64,000 bases of DNA from Taiwanofungus camphoratus (GCA_003999685.1 CP021223.1:310001-374000), one strand, 5' to 3'; shown: positions 23,959 through 37,500, counted from the stretch's first letter. Numbers and translations: made by a program. Notes: generated from the letters alone by a model not told the origin.

Positions 23959-26182
23959 ATGAACCCCTCCAAAAGTCAAACTACTCGCCCCTCATGGGTA
24001 TCCAAAACGACTTTCGAAGCGTTGGGAGTCGAATCAGGAGAGGAGAGCGAGGAAGAAGTGGTTGAGGAAACTGCCCCACTCTCATCACCCCCGGAAAGGT
24101 AAGACTTGCGCCTACATTGCAGCTTCCGTATATTCACGCCGGAATTTTAAGTTCCTCTGAATCGCCAGTGCGACCGTCTAAGACCGCCTTGAAGAAAGCG
24201 AAGGATGCAGCTCGCCTAGAGCGGCGGCAGCAACGCAAAGCAGAACGCGCAACACTGAAAACACAGCCCCGAAATCAGCAGGATACTGCGCATCCTGAAC
24301 CTGAAGACGCCTCTCTCAACTCTTCAGGGATTCTCTCAGACTCTCTCTCGATTATTGAAATAAACGAAGATGATCCGGATGCCTCGTCCACTCAACTATC
24401 TGTAGCTGCGAACGATGCAGATATTCCAAATGGTCAGAAGCTTGTGAACGGAGGTGTGGAATCAAATTTGGATATCACCGCTCCATCACAAGATCACCTT
24501 GCATCAGAGGTCGAACCGCCAGTAGTATCTCCTCCTGTGATCAACGGACGACCAACATTGTCTGACAATACCGTGGTCGATGCACCCAAGTTTTCTGCGA
24601 AAGACACCACCGCGATATCTAGCCGGGACGTAGAAGGTGCTTTGGAGAAGCATGCTGGCGTACAAGATGTCGAGCAGGTGAAGAAGCGACAGAACATCCT
24701 CACGCGGACGCTGTGGACATTCATAATGATTGGTGGATTTTTAAGTGCGCTGAGTCTCGCGCCTATGTTCTGCACTGTCTTTTAGGCTGACTATTCTGCG
24801 TCATTCTACATGTCACCGTTGTTACCAGCATTACTGCTTATGGGTCATGCGTACATGATCATGCTCGTTATGCTCTGCCAAACTCTGGTGTATCGCGAAG
24901 TCACCGCGCTGTTTTCATTGAAAAGAAAAGATTCTGACGAGGAAGGATCAAGAGGAAAGGATCCTTGGAGCAAAACTCTGAATTGGTACTTCTTCGCAAT
25001 CACAAACTACTTCCTCTATGGTGAAAGTATTATCTACTACTTCAAGGTATGCTAGTTCCACGTTCATGTTTGCAGCGAGAATGAAACATTATTGTAGCAT
25101 GTAGTCTTCGCAGATGCTCATTTGACACTGTTCGCAACAAATCATCGCATGATAAGTTTCACATTGTACACTATCGGTTTCATGGGTTTCGTGTTGTCCT
25201 TGAAACGAGGATATCTGAAGACACAATTCGGCCTGTTCTGCTGGGTGCACATGACGCTCTTGTTCATTGTGGTCTCTAGGTGCGTTCCTAGACCAATAAT
25301 ATTTCATATTCTGATTGTGATGTTGACCAGCCACTTCATTGTGAACAATATCCTGGAAGGCATGGTCTGGTTTTGGGTTCCTGCGTTTCTTGTTATTTGC
25401 AACGACGTCTTCGCCTATATTTGGGGTATCACTCTTGGGCGGACCCCGTTGATCAAGCTCTCCCCCAAGAAGACCGTTGAAGGTTTTGTTGGTGCATTCG
25501 TGAGCACCGTGATTTTTGGAGTCCTCTGGGGCACATACTTCATGCGTTTTGAGTACATGATATGTCCTGTGCAAGACCTAGGTGTGAGCGCGTGGAGTGG
25601 GACACTTCATTGCACCCCAAACCCCGTCTTCGTATGGAGAGAATGGGCAATCCCGGTGCCATTGAGAGTTTTCTTAAGCACTCTGGTACGTGCGCTTTAT
25701 AGTTTTATCCTCTAGCTCTTCTTGCTCAAAGGTTTATAACGGCACATTGAGCAGCTGGGGCATCAGGTGACAAGTATTCCGTATGCGACGTATCAGATCC
25801 ACTTGTTCTTTATGTCGTGCTTCGCATCCTTGGTGGCGCCCTTCGGAGGGTTTTTCGCTTCCGGATTCAAGCGAGCATTCAATATCAAGGACTTCGGCCA
25901 CAGTATCCCTGGGCACGGCGGGATGACTGACCGTATGGACTGCCAGTGCGTACACCTTGTGGCGCTTGATACCCTCATGGTTAGACTGATGCTGGCCCTC
26001 GTAGGTTTCTGATGGGAGTGTACACATATGTGTACTACAGCAGCCTTATTCGCCAGCACCATGTAAGCGTTGGTTCGCTGCTCCAGATGATCGTGAGCGG
26101 TCTGACGCCCAGTGAGCAACTGGAGCTGATGGCCGATTTGAAGAGATATATGGAGGGGCAGGGTATCGCTGTGAACATCTGA
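23959..26182 (+). CDS. CDS1: Phosphatidate cytidylyltransferase (CDP-diacylglycerol synthase)
   Basis: Makes CDP-diacylglycerol from phosphatidate and CTP in the ER, the branch point to phosphatidylinositol, phosphatidylserine and cardiolipin. The N-terminal 200 or so residues are acidic, Ser-rich and disordered. Multiple membrane helices follow (for example [19 protein letters not shown] and [17 protein letters not shown]). Family residues include [20 protein letters not shown] and [13 protein letters not shown]. The CDS signature near the C-terminus is [19 protein letters not shown] followed by MTDRMD. At least six short introns interrupt the gene. The end at 26182 follows GQGIAVNI. No defects seen. 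Confidence 0.93.
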
Positions 26183-26824
26183 AGTTTCACCCGAGGGTTT
26201 GGGATAATGAGACATTGTCTTTGGTTCGGGTTGCCGTCCTCGGAGCGGGACATGCCTGAAGGCTATGACTGCCGAATGTCAACGTACATTATTTTTGCTA
26301 ATGCGTAGGACGATCAATAATGCATTGCGTATTTACGGAACACGCTTATTATTTTTCGCGTGCTGGTTTACAGAAATGAGGTTTTCACTTAAGGGCATAG
26401 AGTTTGAAGCTGGAAAAGGTTGACACAGTTGACCCACCAACCCCGTGGTCCTTAGTCAACGTATAAGTGCAGCAACCGCAACACCACCTGTATCCTCTTC
26501 TGCTACCTTCACAATTACAGGTAATGAAAGGCAGGATTAGCTCCGTAAACTATTGGTTCACAACAGCGTCATTGCAACCAGAGCAAAGTCAGACAATGAC
26601 TACCCTTACAATTCCTTGTCACAATTATGGCACTGTAACAAAGACAGCACAACATTATGTCAAATGTCGTACGACGAGAGCAGACAAATTATTTGGCATA
26701 TGGTTCATTATCCGAATCATAGCATCGCATAGATAGTACAAGCATGGAGTACCAGACAAAAGTGCATTCGGTTACGACAGTTAACAAAAAGGAAGAGCGG
26801 TCCGCGCAGGCTGAACGTATGTAC
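26183..26824. other. Convergent intergenic region, CDS1 / RPS23
   Basis: 642 bp between two 3' ends. AT-rich with no supported ORF. Likely 3' UTRs. Confidence 0.4.
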
Positions 26825-27585
26825 TTATGATCGGGGCTTTTCCTATTGGGCAAGGTCTCAGCGTCAGAACATCAGATCATTGGAAAAAAGGTACAAACCT
26901 TCTTCTCCTTCCATAGTGCAAGGAGACCAACTCCGGAAACCTTAACGACCTTGAAACGGACACCGGGGATATCACCCTTAGCCTTACCACGGCGACCGAA
27001 ACCAGAGATGAGAACCTCGTCGTTCTCGTCAACAAAGTTGAGACAGCCATCGTTCTGTACAAAAGCGGGTCAGTATTACTATGTGCGCCACCATCAAATG
27101 GACTCAGTCTAGAACATCCAGGCACCCCCAGTGCGCACCAGGCCGTGCCAAAATTTGGGACATCAGATAACTTGAACGTACCGGGACGAACGCAGTGACC
27201 TTCTTGCCGTTCTTGATCAATTGGACACGGACACACTTCCGGATAGCCGAGTTGGGCTGCTTGGCCTCAACACCGACTTTCTCGAGGACGATGCCCTTCG
27301 CGTGCGAGGACCCTCCTGTGGGGGAAGTCTTGTAGACGTTCCCAAGAGCACGCTTTTTGTAGGCTTTGTCCGCCTATGTCGATTCCAATTGAAATGAACA
27401 GGAAAAAAACGATTAGACGAGTCTGGTGTTGTAGATAAGTGTTCTGAGCACTCACCCAGCGGTTCTCGCGGCGGTCGTTGCGCAGCTTACGCGCGGCTTG
27501 CAATCCGCGGGGTTTGTTGGCTAACAGACATCACCAGGATCAGTTTAAACAGCCATTAACGCGAAAGAGACAACATACAGCCCAT
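26825..27585 (-). CDS. RPS23: 40S ribosomal protein S23 (uS12)
   Basis: About 145 residues, the usual size. Joined exons read [20 protein letters not shown], then [37 protein letters not shown] with the PNSA loop of the decoding centre, and [20 protein letters not shown]. The last exon is 18 nt (26842-26825) and restores the canonical end EKPRS. The first coding exon appears to be only 7 nt (27585-27579, ATGGGCT), using the strong donor GTATGT and giving MGSNKPRG; this is the only GT-AG choice I found that yields a good start. uS12 helps set translational fidelity in the small subunit. It diverges from the hydrolase gene across about 820 bp. Confidence 0.92.
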
Positions 27586-28407
27586 TCTTGAGGATGTGTG
27601 TCGACGATAGGAGGAGAGCGACCTTAGTGCGGAGATCGAAACCTGAGATCAAAAACTGTAACGTACCTCTTCAATTCACATCACGTGCCTTGGACGCGGT
27701 TCTTCGACCATGGCGTGTAGTGCCCGCTATCATGACCTTATCGCTTGCATCTTTTGTGGTCGAGTGTCTGCTTCAAAAAAAGACCATTAATTAACTTTCT
27801 CATTCATGTATAAACGTACTTAATGATATGTTTAGCCTCTTTAGGACAAGGATAGCGCATTTCCCCAAATTGCAACAGTCTGGCGATGAATGAACTGACA
27901 AAAGTCGAATGGCCTTGATTTACTTCCGTAGCCCACCATGTGGCCCGAATTACCGTACCTGTGTTGTCTCATCCTGCCATTTTACAGGGCATGTGCGCAC
28001 TCTACTCACGCTGTCTCCATCGTATTCTCGAAACGGCCTACCAAGGTCTCGCTAGAATGATCCCACCAGCAAACCGTTAAATGATCACGTTATGTACCTC
28101 TCTGTGGTCTTGGTATGACTATAAATTTGGATTCAATAGATGCTTTCACTGCCAGCGATTCTTGGTGGTGAAAACTCACTTACTACAGTTGCCTAATTGG
28201 GCTGAACTCAAAAGGTCTGACGTCCTCAGGACGAGGGACGAAGTACTTCCCGAGTCATGTGCAATGCTGTTCGACTCCCACAATGTCGTCGTTTACACGG
28301 GTATCCGCTCGGTCGTCCGCAGACCGATGTCATCGCCGGCTATATAATTGGCTGTTCTCGTAGCCCAGCGGTCGTTCCTTTCCTTTGTTCAAACGCCGTG
28401 TCAAGTT
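27586..28407. other. Divergent intergenic region, RPS23 / alpha-beta hydrolase
   Basis: 822 bp between two start codons. The right part holds a TATA-like box at 28341. Small open frames around 28.1 kb show no family resemblance. Confidence 0.4.
28341..28347 (+). promoter_or_regulatory. TATA box upstream of the MetX-like hydrolase
   Basis: TATATAA lies about 61 bp before the ATG at 28408, a good fit to a core promoter TATA element with a short leader. Confidence 0.45.
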
Positions 28408-30181
28408 ATGTCTGAGGGCTCCACTATCCAGTCCTATCACCACGGCCGCTTTCGTGTCGCTGGTGGTGTTCTTCCGAATGCTGTCACCGCATTTCGCACA
28501 TATGGTGATCCGAGGAATCCATGTATAGTCTTTCCCACATGCTATGGTGGAAGACTTGACAGTGAGTCTCGCTCAGTCGTTGGCAGCGTTACTGTGGTTA
28601 CGGAAATTGAATGCAGACACGGGTTTGTTAGGCCAGGATTATATGATAGGCGAAGACAAGGTACACGGTCTTTACCTGAGAACGGTGTGGAATTATCTCA
28701 ACGGCCGACTGCTGGAAGGCTCTAGATCCTACAAAGTACTATATAGTGACTTTGGCTTTATTCTCGAATGGAGAAGTATGATTCGTATTCGTTATATTAT
28801 TCTCAGCATGCATTAAGTTCTCCGTGTTCCTCCTCAGTCTTCTTCTCCGTCCAATACGGTAAGTGACGATCGTACATCGTGGATGTCACAAATAATTAAG
28901 CATTTCGATTATCGGTGATACATTAGCCTGCGCCTTACAACGGGCCCTATTTTCCTCACGTTTCTTATGAAGACAATATGTATGTGATTGATTTGTCTGC
29001 CCTTGATGCGAAGGCCGAATATTGACTCCATTCAGTCGCGCTCAATATGCCGTACTAACGAGGAAACTCGGAGTGCAAAAAGTATCCTGCGTCATTGGAT
29101 TTTCCATGGGTGGCCAACAGGTATGTTTTGATTGCCTCCCAGGCGTTCAGTATACAATAATCGAGATATGCTACATAGGCCTACTACTGGTCGGCGATGT
29201 ATCCGGATTATATTGAGAAGTAGGTATATGTCCAAATCAAAGGGTTCACTTTTACCCACTCAAGCAATCCACAGGTTTATCGCAATCTGTGGTTCTGCTC
29301 GTACAAGTCCCCATAACCAATGGTCTCTCAGTTTGACCTTTTTCATGATTATATTCACATATCTTGCTGCTAGCTTCCTTGAGGGTCCTAAGGCTGCTCT
29401 CGTAGCCTCCAAAGACTTTGAAAGTGGACATTACGTAACGAATCCTCAGTTCGGGATACGAGCATTCGGTCGAGTTTATAGTGCGTGGGCATATGGGCAG
29501 ACGGTGGGCGTGTCATTTTAATTCTTCAAAGTTGACGTCTCGCATCTCGTCCTCTGTCATCTACATTTCGGAGGATCAGAGTTGCAAAACACCTTCGTTG
29601 ATATTCGTTGCTAATCAAAGAGGTTTACAGTGGTTCCGTCACCACGGATACCTACATGACGGGAAGTACTCTTCCCTTGATGACTTTCTGCGGTCTGAAT
29701 GGGAAGGAAGTTATCTCTCGTGGGACGCTAACGATCTCCTCACACTGCTACGCACGTGGCAGACGGGCGACATAGCTACTATCGGACGCAAAAATAGCGG
29801 CGAAAATCTTGGAGCATGCCTTGCGGGCATCAAGCCGAAAGGGCTCATCATGCCTTGCAAGACAGACCTATACTTCCCAGTAAGTGCGACGTGACTTATC
29901 CTGTCTTAAGCCATCCTGCAAGATAGCCTTTCTATGCTTATTCATACATGTCAATATCACATCTAGCCTGAAGACAGTGAAAACGAGGTCTCGTTCATGA
30001 CCAATGGCTCAAAACTTGTTATCATCGACTCTGTGTGGGGACACATGGGCGAGTTCTATTTTTATATTTATCGCGATGGGGTCCTGATTAAGAGTTCCAT
30101 AACATAGCTGGCGGTGGAACCAATAGCGAAGATGACGCCTTTATCAAAGCTGAAGTCCGGAAGTTTTTAGCGGAAAATTGA
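28408..30181 (+). CDS. Alpha/beta hydrolase of the homoserine O-acetyltransferase (MetX) family
   Basis: About ten exons join to a MetX-type alpha/beta hydrolase. Seen in order: ITRFRTYGDP-like start (AVTAFRTYGDPRNPCIVFPT), KALDPTKYYIVTLALFSNGE, SSSPSNT, PAPYNGPYFPHVSYEDN, then IRAQYAVLTRKLGV and the nucleophile elbow GFSMGGQQ. Later come GLIMPCKTDLYFP with the catalytic Asp and VIIDSVWGHMAGGGTN with the His. The family acetylates homoserine, but many fungal members of this type have unknown substrates, so I do not assign the reaction. The last intron (30049-30107) appears to begin with GC rather than GT; only this choice keeps HMAGGGTN in frame. Several of the short exons are under 60 nt. 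Confidence 0.82.
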
Positions 30182-30561
30182 AGATATAAACGATACATGA
30201 CAAGGGATGATTTGACGATGCTAAGACCTGTACAAAAAATTGAATTTATGTTGAAGCTGCACATCTCGATGCTGGAATTTCCTCTTCGGAATGGGACTGT
30301 TGCGTGGAACAAATGCGAGAGCATGACTGAAAGACGTGTCTGAAGACGGTGCCATTCATCATCAGTGCACTGGGAGTGATCTCACTTTGTGTACTCCATC
30401 CCGCGAAACATGACGTTGACTCATCAGCTACATCGAGACTGTCAAATGATAAATTCCAGATACACAACTCGAATAACAGAGAATTATAATACAGAGGTAG
30501 TGTCTACATTTACACAAATACAGAATCCCTATCACAACCTTCTTGAAATTCGCCCATGAGC
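30182..30561. other. Convergent intergenic region, hydrolase / PalC
   Basis: 380 bp between two 3' ends. No gene seen. Confidence 0.4.
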
Positions 30562-32238
30562 TCAAAAGTAAGATCCAGCGCCCGCATACGACCCTCCTGA
30601 ACGGGGACTCGCAGTATCGGGCATGATTGCCGGTGTGCTGACATCTTCCCGGACATTAAGCTCTAATCCTTCTGCCTGCTTTCGTACATATTCAATCGAT
30701 CCAGGGCCAAAGGCTGGAGTAGGCTTTGAAAACGGCTTCATGACTACTGCCAATCGCCCGGCGGGTATCGATGCTTGCAAATCAGACTGCGGAGGAACAG
30801 GCTGGAAGGCGACCTACCGTACTGTTCGTCAGCCGTGCACCTCATATTCATTCAGTTCACTCACGGTGTCATTGATTTTCTGGTATCCCTTCAGGAACAC
30901 TGTCACGCTCTCGAGTTCCTCTACGATTTTATCCCGTCTGCGCTCACGCATCTCCTTCTCTCTGTCAGTCCCCATTACACCTATTCCGCTTTTGAGATCC
31001 TCTAGATCCTTCTTTGCCCATGCTAAAAACCCAACAGCTACCCCGCCCTTGCTTGTCCCTCCGTTCTCGCCTGCGTCTACACCAAGCCACTTCCGGGCGA
31101 GCGCTGTATGGAAGGCCGCCTCCTCTGAGAAATATCGACGCAGCTCAGGGGCCACCTCTTCGCCGCTTTCGTCCTTCTGCTTGTCGCGATCTTTATCCTT
31201 ACCCAGTGACAGCTTGATTTTTGACTTGGAAGTTCCGGAGCGGTAATCGGCTGTGGTTTTGGCAAGCGAGCGGGCCGAGGAGTAGAGCGTAGCGCACTCC
31301 AGGTGCAGCTTTGCAATCAGGACCGGGGAAGGGTGTGACTTGGGTAGCGGAGGGCCGGGCGTGAGTGCACTATCAGCAGCTGCCTTTGACAGTAGCTTGC
31401 GGATGGCGAGCGTCTGGGCATCTGCCAGCGCCATTCTAATGATACGGATGAACATGAATTTGACCCAACGAAAATTGAAGACATACTTGCTCAGGCCGAT
31501 CACGACTTCTCTGCTTAGGTCGGGTGGTCGTGGGCAAGTGAGCCCTGCTGCTGTTGCTCGATCCCTTTCACGCTCCCATTCTGATAGGCATTCTTTACCA
31601 ATGAACTCAAAGACACCTGCTGCTTTGCACATCAGCGTCACCGCGAAGCCCAAGCGCTCGTCCTTAGCTTTCCGCTCGATTTCCGATGTCGCGCGTTGTT
31701 TCTCGTATTCACCAAGAGAATGCACGATGGTACGAGAAAGGTTGGACAGGGCAAAAGCATATGTCAACAATGTGAAGACTAGCTCGGTTGAAAGCGTGGG
31801 GATAGATAAGCGGGGTGAGCTGTGGAACAAGGATGAAGACAGAGTTGTACGCCAACTGAAAACTACGCCGTTATTTTATTGACAGCACCGAAACTCAATG
31901 GTGCAAGACAAACTAGGTTCAGTTTTGAGTACGACCTCTCCGTGTTCCATGCAGTTGAGAATGCCATACAGCTGAGGCAAGTAGTCGTCCAGAACCTGGC
32001 ACCACTTTTAAGAGACGGATCTCTAAGTGATCTGACCGTCGCCACTCACTTTGACTAGCTTAAGGTAGTCCTTTCCTCCATCGTCCGCACGCTTGCTTTC
32101 TTTCAGTGCAGCCCGTAGATTAGCCCGCGCCTCGGTTACTTCCGCGATCTCAGTGGTATACGATGCTGTCCGGTCATCACAGAAACCTGCGAAGAATATA
32201 GCCCCCGTCGTCGGCAGCTCGTAAAAATAGGTGGACAT
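30562..32238 (-). CDS. palC: BRO1-domain pH-response regulator PalC (Rim23)
   Basis: Exon 1 (32238-32050) starts STYFYELPTTGAIFFAGF and ends at LKLVK. After an intron VLDDYLPQLYGILNCMEHGE continues, then FSWRTTLSSSLFHSSPRLS, the helical BRO1 core (TYAFALSNLSRTIVHSLGEY, KAAGVFEFIG), a Lys/Asp-rich insert (KDKDRDKQKD) and a final exon with a proline-rich end. The overall build, a BRO1 domain with little beyond it, fits PalC/Rim23, which links the plasma-membrane pH sensor to ESCRT-III in alkaline-pH signalling. Assignment rests on recalled resemblance of the start and BRO1 core; a BROX/Rim20-type relative is the alternative. It diverges from an F-box gene. Confidence 0.75.
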
Positions 32239-32524
32239 AGCTGTCCCCGGCCAAGAGTTTATTCAAAGACATTTTCCGTTCATTACGCGATATTTAACGC
32301 TTATCTGTCAAAATGTGTTTATTTAACTCCAAAGCATCACCAGGACTGAATGTGCAGAACCTCGGCGATGACATGTCAACTGCAGTGTGTTATCAGGATG
32401 GCGATTCCCCGAGAACCATGCCCCGCTGTCCACTGTTCCCATTGCATACTAGACAACACACAAGTTGAAGGGACGGACAGAGACGCCTCCCAGCACGTAA
32501 GCCCTCTTATCCAAGGACTCGCAC
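32239..32524. promoter_or_regulatory. Divergent promoter region, PalC / F-box gene
   Basis: 286 bp between two diverging starts; contains AT-rich stretches near 32270-32330. I see no PacC site (GCCARG) that I would defend without a scan. Confidence 0.35.
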
Positions 32525-33958
32525 ATGTCGTTCCCTGTGCCGCAAGACGCGGTGGTGGGTGCTACAAGACATGTTGATCCCCCGAATGCAAATAGCATCT
32601 GCGACTTGCCTTACGATGTTCTGTTCGAACTCTTCACCTATCTATGTGTCATAGACATTGCCTACTTGCTCAGTACATGCAGGGCACTGCATAGGTACAC
32701 CCGAGAGACCTCGATCTGGCAGCGTCTTTCGGCCCGTTATGGCCTACGGAATTTGTCCCACTTTGGCGGCCTCTCGTTCTATACGGTCTACACTCAGCTT
32801 CTGCATCCGTATGGCCCTGTAATCGGCCTTTGGGCCAGTGACCATCCCTACAGGGGAAACGTCATTGAATTCCGCCTCATCCCCGGCGATGAGAGTGAAC
32901 AAGGTGGGATCGTAGGAGAGGTCTGGCGGTTCCCAGAAGCACGACTTGGTAACGCGACGCCGCATCCACCAGAGTATGTCCGTGTGCTTAAGATTGGGTT
33001 TGATTCACCAAGGCCATCGGCTGGGAGACGGTGGCCAGATGGGCCCAAGACGGCCTCCGTGTTCTGCAGTCCGCAACTGCCTTCAGAACTTGACGAGGCT
33101 ACGGCAGACCAGTGGCATGCGGCGGCGCTTGAGGTCGTGCCTCCTTCGGGTCAGGCATACTTCCTTCAAGGATACCGCCGAACATTTGCACATCCCGACT
33201 TTCCCATGCATAGGGCAAGTTGGTATGATGAAACCCGTGGTCTACCTCGTCTCAGACCCTCTTCTCCCATTGTGGTCGACCAGCGGGAACTCGTTCGCAT
33301 CTACCCCGCCGTCCGTCTACCTATCATCTTCACTGCATCTACACCCAACGTGAAGCCGTCCGCTATCTCCGTTCACTGCCTCAGCGACACATGCGCGAAA
33401 TACTTCCAGCCGCTTGTGCCCTTCGACGACCTCGCGCCCGCTCCCCCGCGCTACTACCCGCTGAGGCGAGACGTCCAAAAGGGCGTTGACCCTGCGTCCG
33501 AGCACTGGCATCTGCGTACGCTTGCCGGGCTCTGGTTAGGCTCCTACGCGCAGCACGGGACAGAATGTCTCTATGTTGCATGGCACGAGGACGACAAGGA
33601 GCTCCGTGCGTGGAAGATTACGGGCGACATCAATGTGCCCCGCGGAGCGTGCACCTGGATTGTTAGGGCGCACTCCGACACCGCGTATCCTGCTTTACTT
33701 GCGACATGGTTCGGCATGAACCCCACAACGGACCGAGTATTCGAGGGCACAGGGACCATCAGTGACCGTGGTTTCCTGTATGTACTGTTTCTGTCAGTAT
33801 CAACCTCGTGCCTGTCATTGACATCTTGTCTTTTGTGAAGTACGGAGACTCATGTCGATCTAGTCGTTGGTATCACCGGAGCAGATGAGATCAAGATCTG
33901 GTGGGACCAAGTCAACGACTTAAGGACTTACGTGCGCTATACGGGAAGGAACGAATGA
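32525..33958 (+). CDS. F-box protein, FBXO31-like
   Basis: Two exons (32525-33777, 33841-33958) give 456 residues. The N-terminal F-box is clear: ICDLPYDVLFELFTYLCVID, then LLSTCRALHRYTRETSIWQR. The rest is a beta-rich domain with GPVIGLWASDHPYRGNVIEF early and GLWLGSYAQHGTECLYVAW later, a repeated GLW motif like that in the FBXO31-type domain that recognises substrates for SCF ubiquitin ligase. The F-box would bind Skp1. The target is unknown. The intron is 63 nt and the reading frame is intact. Confidence 0.8.
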
Positions 33959-34512
33959 TGAATGCGAAGTGGACTATTTAAGTGTATCTGATGTGATGAC
34001 GGATCAGACTTAGTACCTCTAGCAAACATGCAAAGTGCTAGAACGTTCATTCATTCAGTGCAGCATCAGCGATCTGTCCAATACGCCATCAACTGCGACA
34101 TTTGAAAATCTACTAGCCACTACCAGTAGCAGTGAGTAGAAGTAGAAATACTAATACTGTACCTGGTAGCGTTATCGTTATCTGACAGTAGAGGAATTCA
34201 ACTGTATTCGCGGACAGTCAACTACCCGACATGACACAATGCAAGATGGGAGACAGCTGGTAGATGTACAACAGTTCCTTTACAAAATAGTTCCACATGT
34301 AAGCAACCAAGATCGACTAAAAATGGAAGACGGCGAGCCCCTTATCATGTCGCATAAATTAAGTAAATTGTGGAATGACAATGGGAAGGCATTGTAAACG
34401 AGCGTCATAAGACAACAGCGATTGGTATATGTTGAGATGGATTCAAGTCAGGAAAGTGTTTGAGAAAAAGGATCAGGAGTAACGATAGTTCATTCTCAGT
34501 CCAGAAACCAGA
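33959..34512. other. Convergent intergenic region
   Basis: 554 bp between the F-box gene and the membrane protein gene. AT-rich with no supported gene. Confidence 0.4.
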
Positions 34513-37500
34513 TCATCGCCTACCCAACCCGAACCCGAACACGGTTGAGCTTTGCCCTGCGCTTGGGCTTGCAGAAGCACTTGCTCCCGATCCCGGGTCA
34601 GGGGGATCGGTGCGCGGGCCTATAGAAGTGGTGGGACTAACGAAAGGAGTACTGGGTCCTGATCCCACGCTTGATATTCCCATCAGTTTCTGCACGATAT
34701 ACGGCCGAACGACCTGCGAGCCCTCGCGAGCATGGATCGGCGCGGTCGGCGACGGCGGTGCCGAAGACGAGCCGGCTCCTGGAAGGGGCGGATGTGGTGG
34801 GCGGTGCGAGCCACTCATGCGTGCAGCGCTCGTGCGGCGAGATTCGCTCATGTGAGACGATGAGGAATGTGCAGAGTGTCGGAAATGTATGTCAGAGACG
34901 GTGAGTGGGATCGAGTCGGTCGGAGAGGGAAGCGCACCGGACGAAAGGAGTCCAGGATCAGATGCACTGGAAGGTAACGTAACCGGTGGAACAAGAGAAA
35001 CAGGTTGGAGGGAGATATCTGGAGTAAGCGACGGTCGACTAGCAGTGGGCCCGCCACCAATCGTCACGGATAGGCCAAGGGACATGCGACGTTCGGGTGG
35101 ATTGTGTATACTACGCTCGCTCCCAGTGTTTTGCCGCGACCTCGTCGAGCTCCGGGTGGATTTCGAGTTCGACCGCGAGTTAGATAGCGACTGACGAATA
35201 GAGCGTGCGCGGCTGCCAGAGTAAGACGTTGATGCCGACGCGGACGAGGAAAGATCGAGGAAAGAACGAAGAGTTGACGGTCTTGACAATCGGACCTCCG
35301 TTTCCACAACATCGTCTGCCCTCCCTGCCTCTCCGCTACGGCCGAGAGCCTGTCTAAGAGATTGTGGGAGCGATAGTGCTCCCGCACTTAGATGTCTCTC
35401 AGCACGGCGCTCTGGCCGTCCCTGCTGACGCGCAAATCCTACCCTGAGCGGTGCAGAATTCTCCTCTGCTTCAATTTCGAAACTCGGAGTAATGATGTGT
35501 GACAAAAGTATACCCTGACTGCTCTCGCGTCCGTGCATCTCACGAGGCCCTCGGGGCCGAGAGGTGCGAGGGGACACGGGAGATACAGGAGAAGGTGTCA
35601 AGGGGGACGACGGCCACCGGGAGGGAACAGACTGTGAGGGAAACGACGTCGACGCGAAGTACCCTTGAGATATTGGAGACAAGTCGGGCAGTTCGATAGA
35701 GAAGCTCCCATCAGAATTTTGGGCAGCATGCCTCCGCCGTGATCTCCTGTTGTCCATTGTTCCTCCCCTTGGTTTCTTCTCATTGTAGTTGTCGCCATGA
35801 GCATCATCGTCGCCTACGTTTTCTCCGCTAATGTCGAGGACGTTCTCCTCGTGAATGCCGTGAACGCTTTCATGTTCGAGCTCTTGTACCTTTTCTGGTT
35901 CCGTTTGACCAGCAAAATCGACTTTTTCTGTGCCTGGTGAACAAAACCCGCGCCAGTTAATATGACATTGACTAAAGCGTGGATTGACCATCATGCTGCG
36001 TTTTTTGTGCGCCAAACGGCGGCGCCAACAGATGATGAAGATGATCAGGGCGAGAAGAGCAATGAATGCCAGGCTGACACCAATGGCAATGGCAGCAATC
36101 GTCCCACGAGGGATACTCGAAGACGATGTAGCACCAACTGGCGTGGCACTTTAGTCCAGAGAGCATGTATATCAAACGTGATTGGATCAAGGACCATTAT
36201 TTTCAATAGCGTCAACGGGATGTAAAAAATAGGATGATTCAGATGAGGACACGCACACGTCGACACTCTCCTCCGTCGTTACATTCACACCCCCCACCAA
36301 CACGACTAACAACATCCCAGCACCTGCACTCCCGTCAGAACCGGCGTTGACAATCTCGAGAGTGTGAGTAACGTTAGGATCAAGTCCCGCAGCGAAGAAA
36401 AGTAGCGTGGGCGATGTCGAGGTAAAGCTTGCACGTGCGGAGAATGGCTCAGGTGCAGAATCATCAAGTGTAATATTGTAGTTTCCCGAAGAAGGGGCCG
36501 TCAGCCCTGCGATAGTGACCGCTGTGCCTGTGCTCGAGAGGGTCAGCAACGAGAAACCGATGTCGACACAACAAAGAAAATCGGAAGGAGGACGACCGGC
36601 AGACAGTCATGAATGGTGGTATTATATTATGGAGGTGTCAAAACGCGGCGAATGTTACGAAAGCGTACAGCCAAGAAGCGGCTGTCGATGAGACATTAGA
36701 CATGAGACGTGAGAAGCCCGCCAATAAGCGACCATAAGCGCGCTATTGAACCGAACACGAGTAACATGTAGAATAGCAGGCAGGATACAGAACAATATGA
36801 TGTTACACAATAAAGCGACGTGCAGACAGGGCACATCAGGGACTTGAAGAGACGACAAACAAGTTCCAAGGATAACGGATGCGCAGCAGCACAACCAACG
36901 AACGAAATTGAGGCAGAGCAAGCGCGAGAAGCTGAACTCACCATTAAACATGACATGCGCACTATCGCCGACATTTGTGCTCGTGTGAAATGCCGCGCTC
37001 GGAAGGCTGGGAAGAAGATCTAGCGCGTACGACCACTGCCCGCGGTATGCAATCAAGTTGTCTGGTACCGTTGAACTGGTCAGAGTCTCTGTAACCGAAG
37101 GCATGGGAGAAGTGGGCGTGGGGATGGCGACCGTTGGTGAGGGCCTGTTTGAGTGGAGGTGTCAATTTGTTCAGTGGGATTAAACAGAATGAAGCCCAGA
37201 CGAGAAAATTGTCCGAAGAATATGGTGCAACCTGAAATTGAGAAACATTCCACAAGAATGAAACTTATTGTCGTAGCGAATATCAATATAGCGCAGTGGA
37301 TAAAAAGGGACGAAAAGCGGAGCACAGGAGGTAAAGTCATCATGGGGATCCGCTCATAAGACAGCATCAGCTGGAAAGATATACAGACAGAAAGTAACTG
37401 GGAGAAGTGCTCCAAATAGGAGACAAGAATAAGATAAAAAGGGAAGAGAATATTGCTAAAAGACTAAGCGTCACGTAGCATCTCGTACAAGGTTGCGCAA

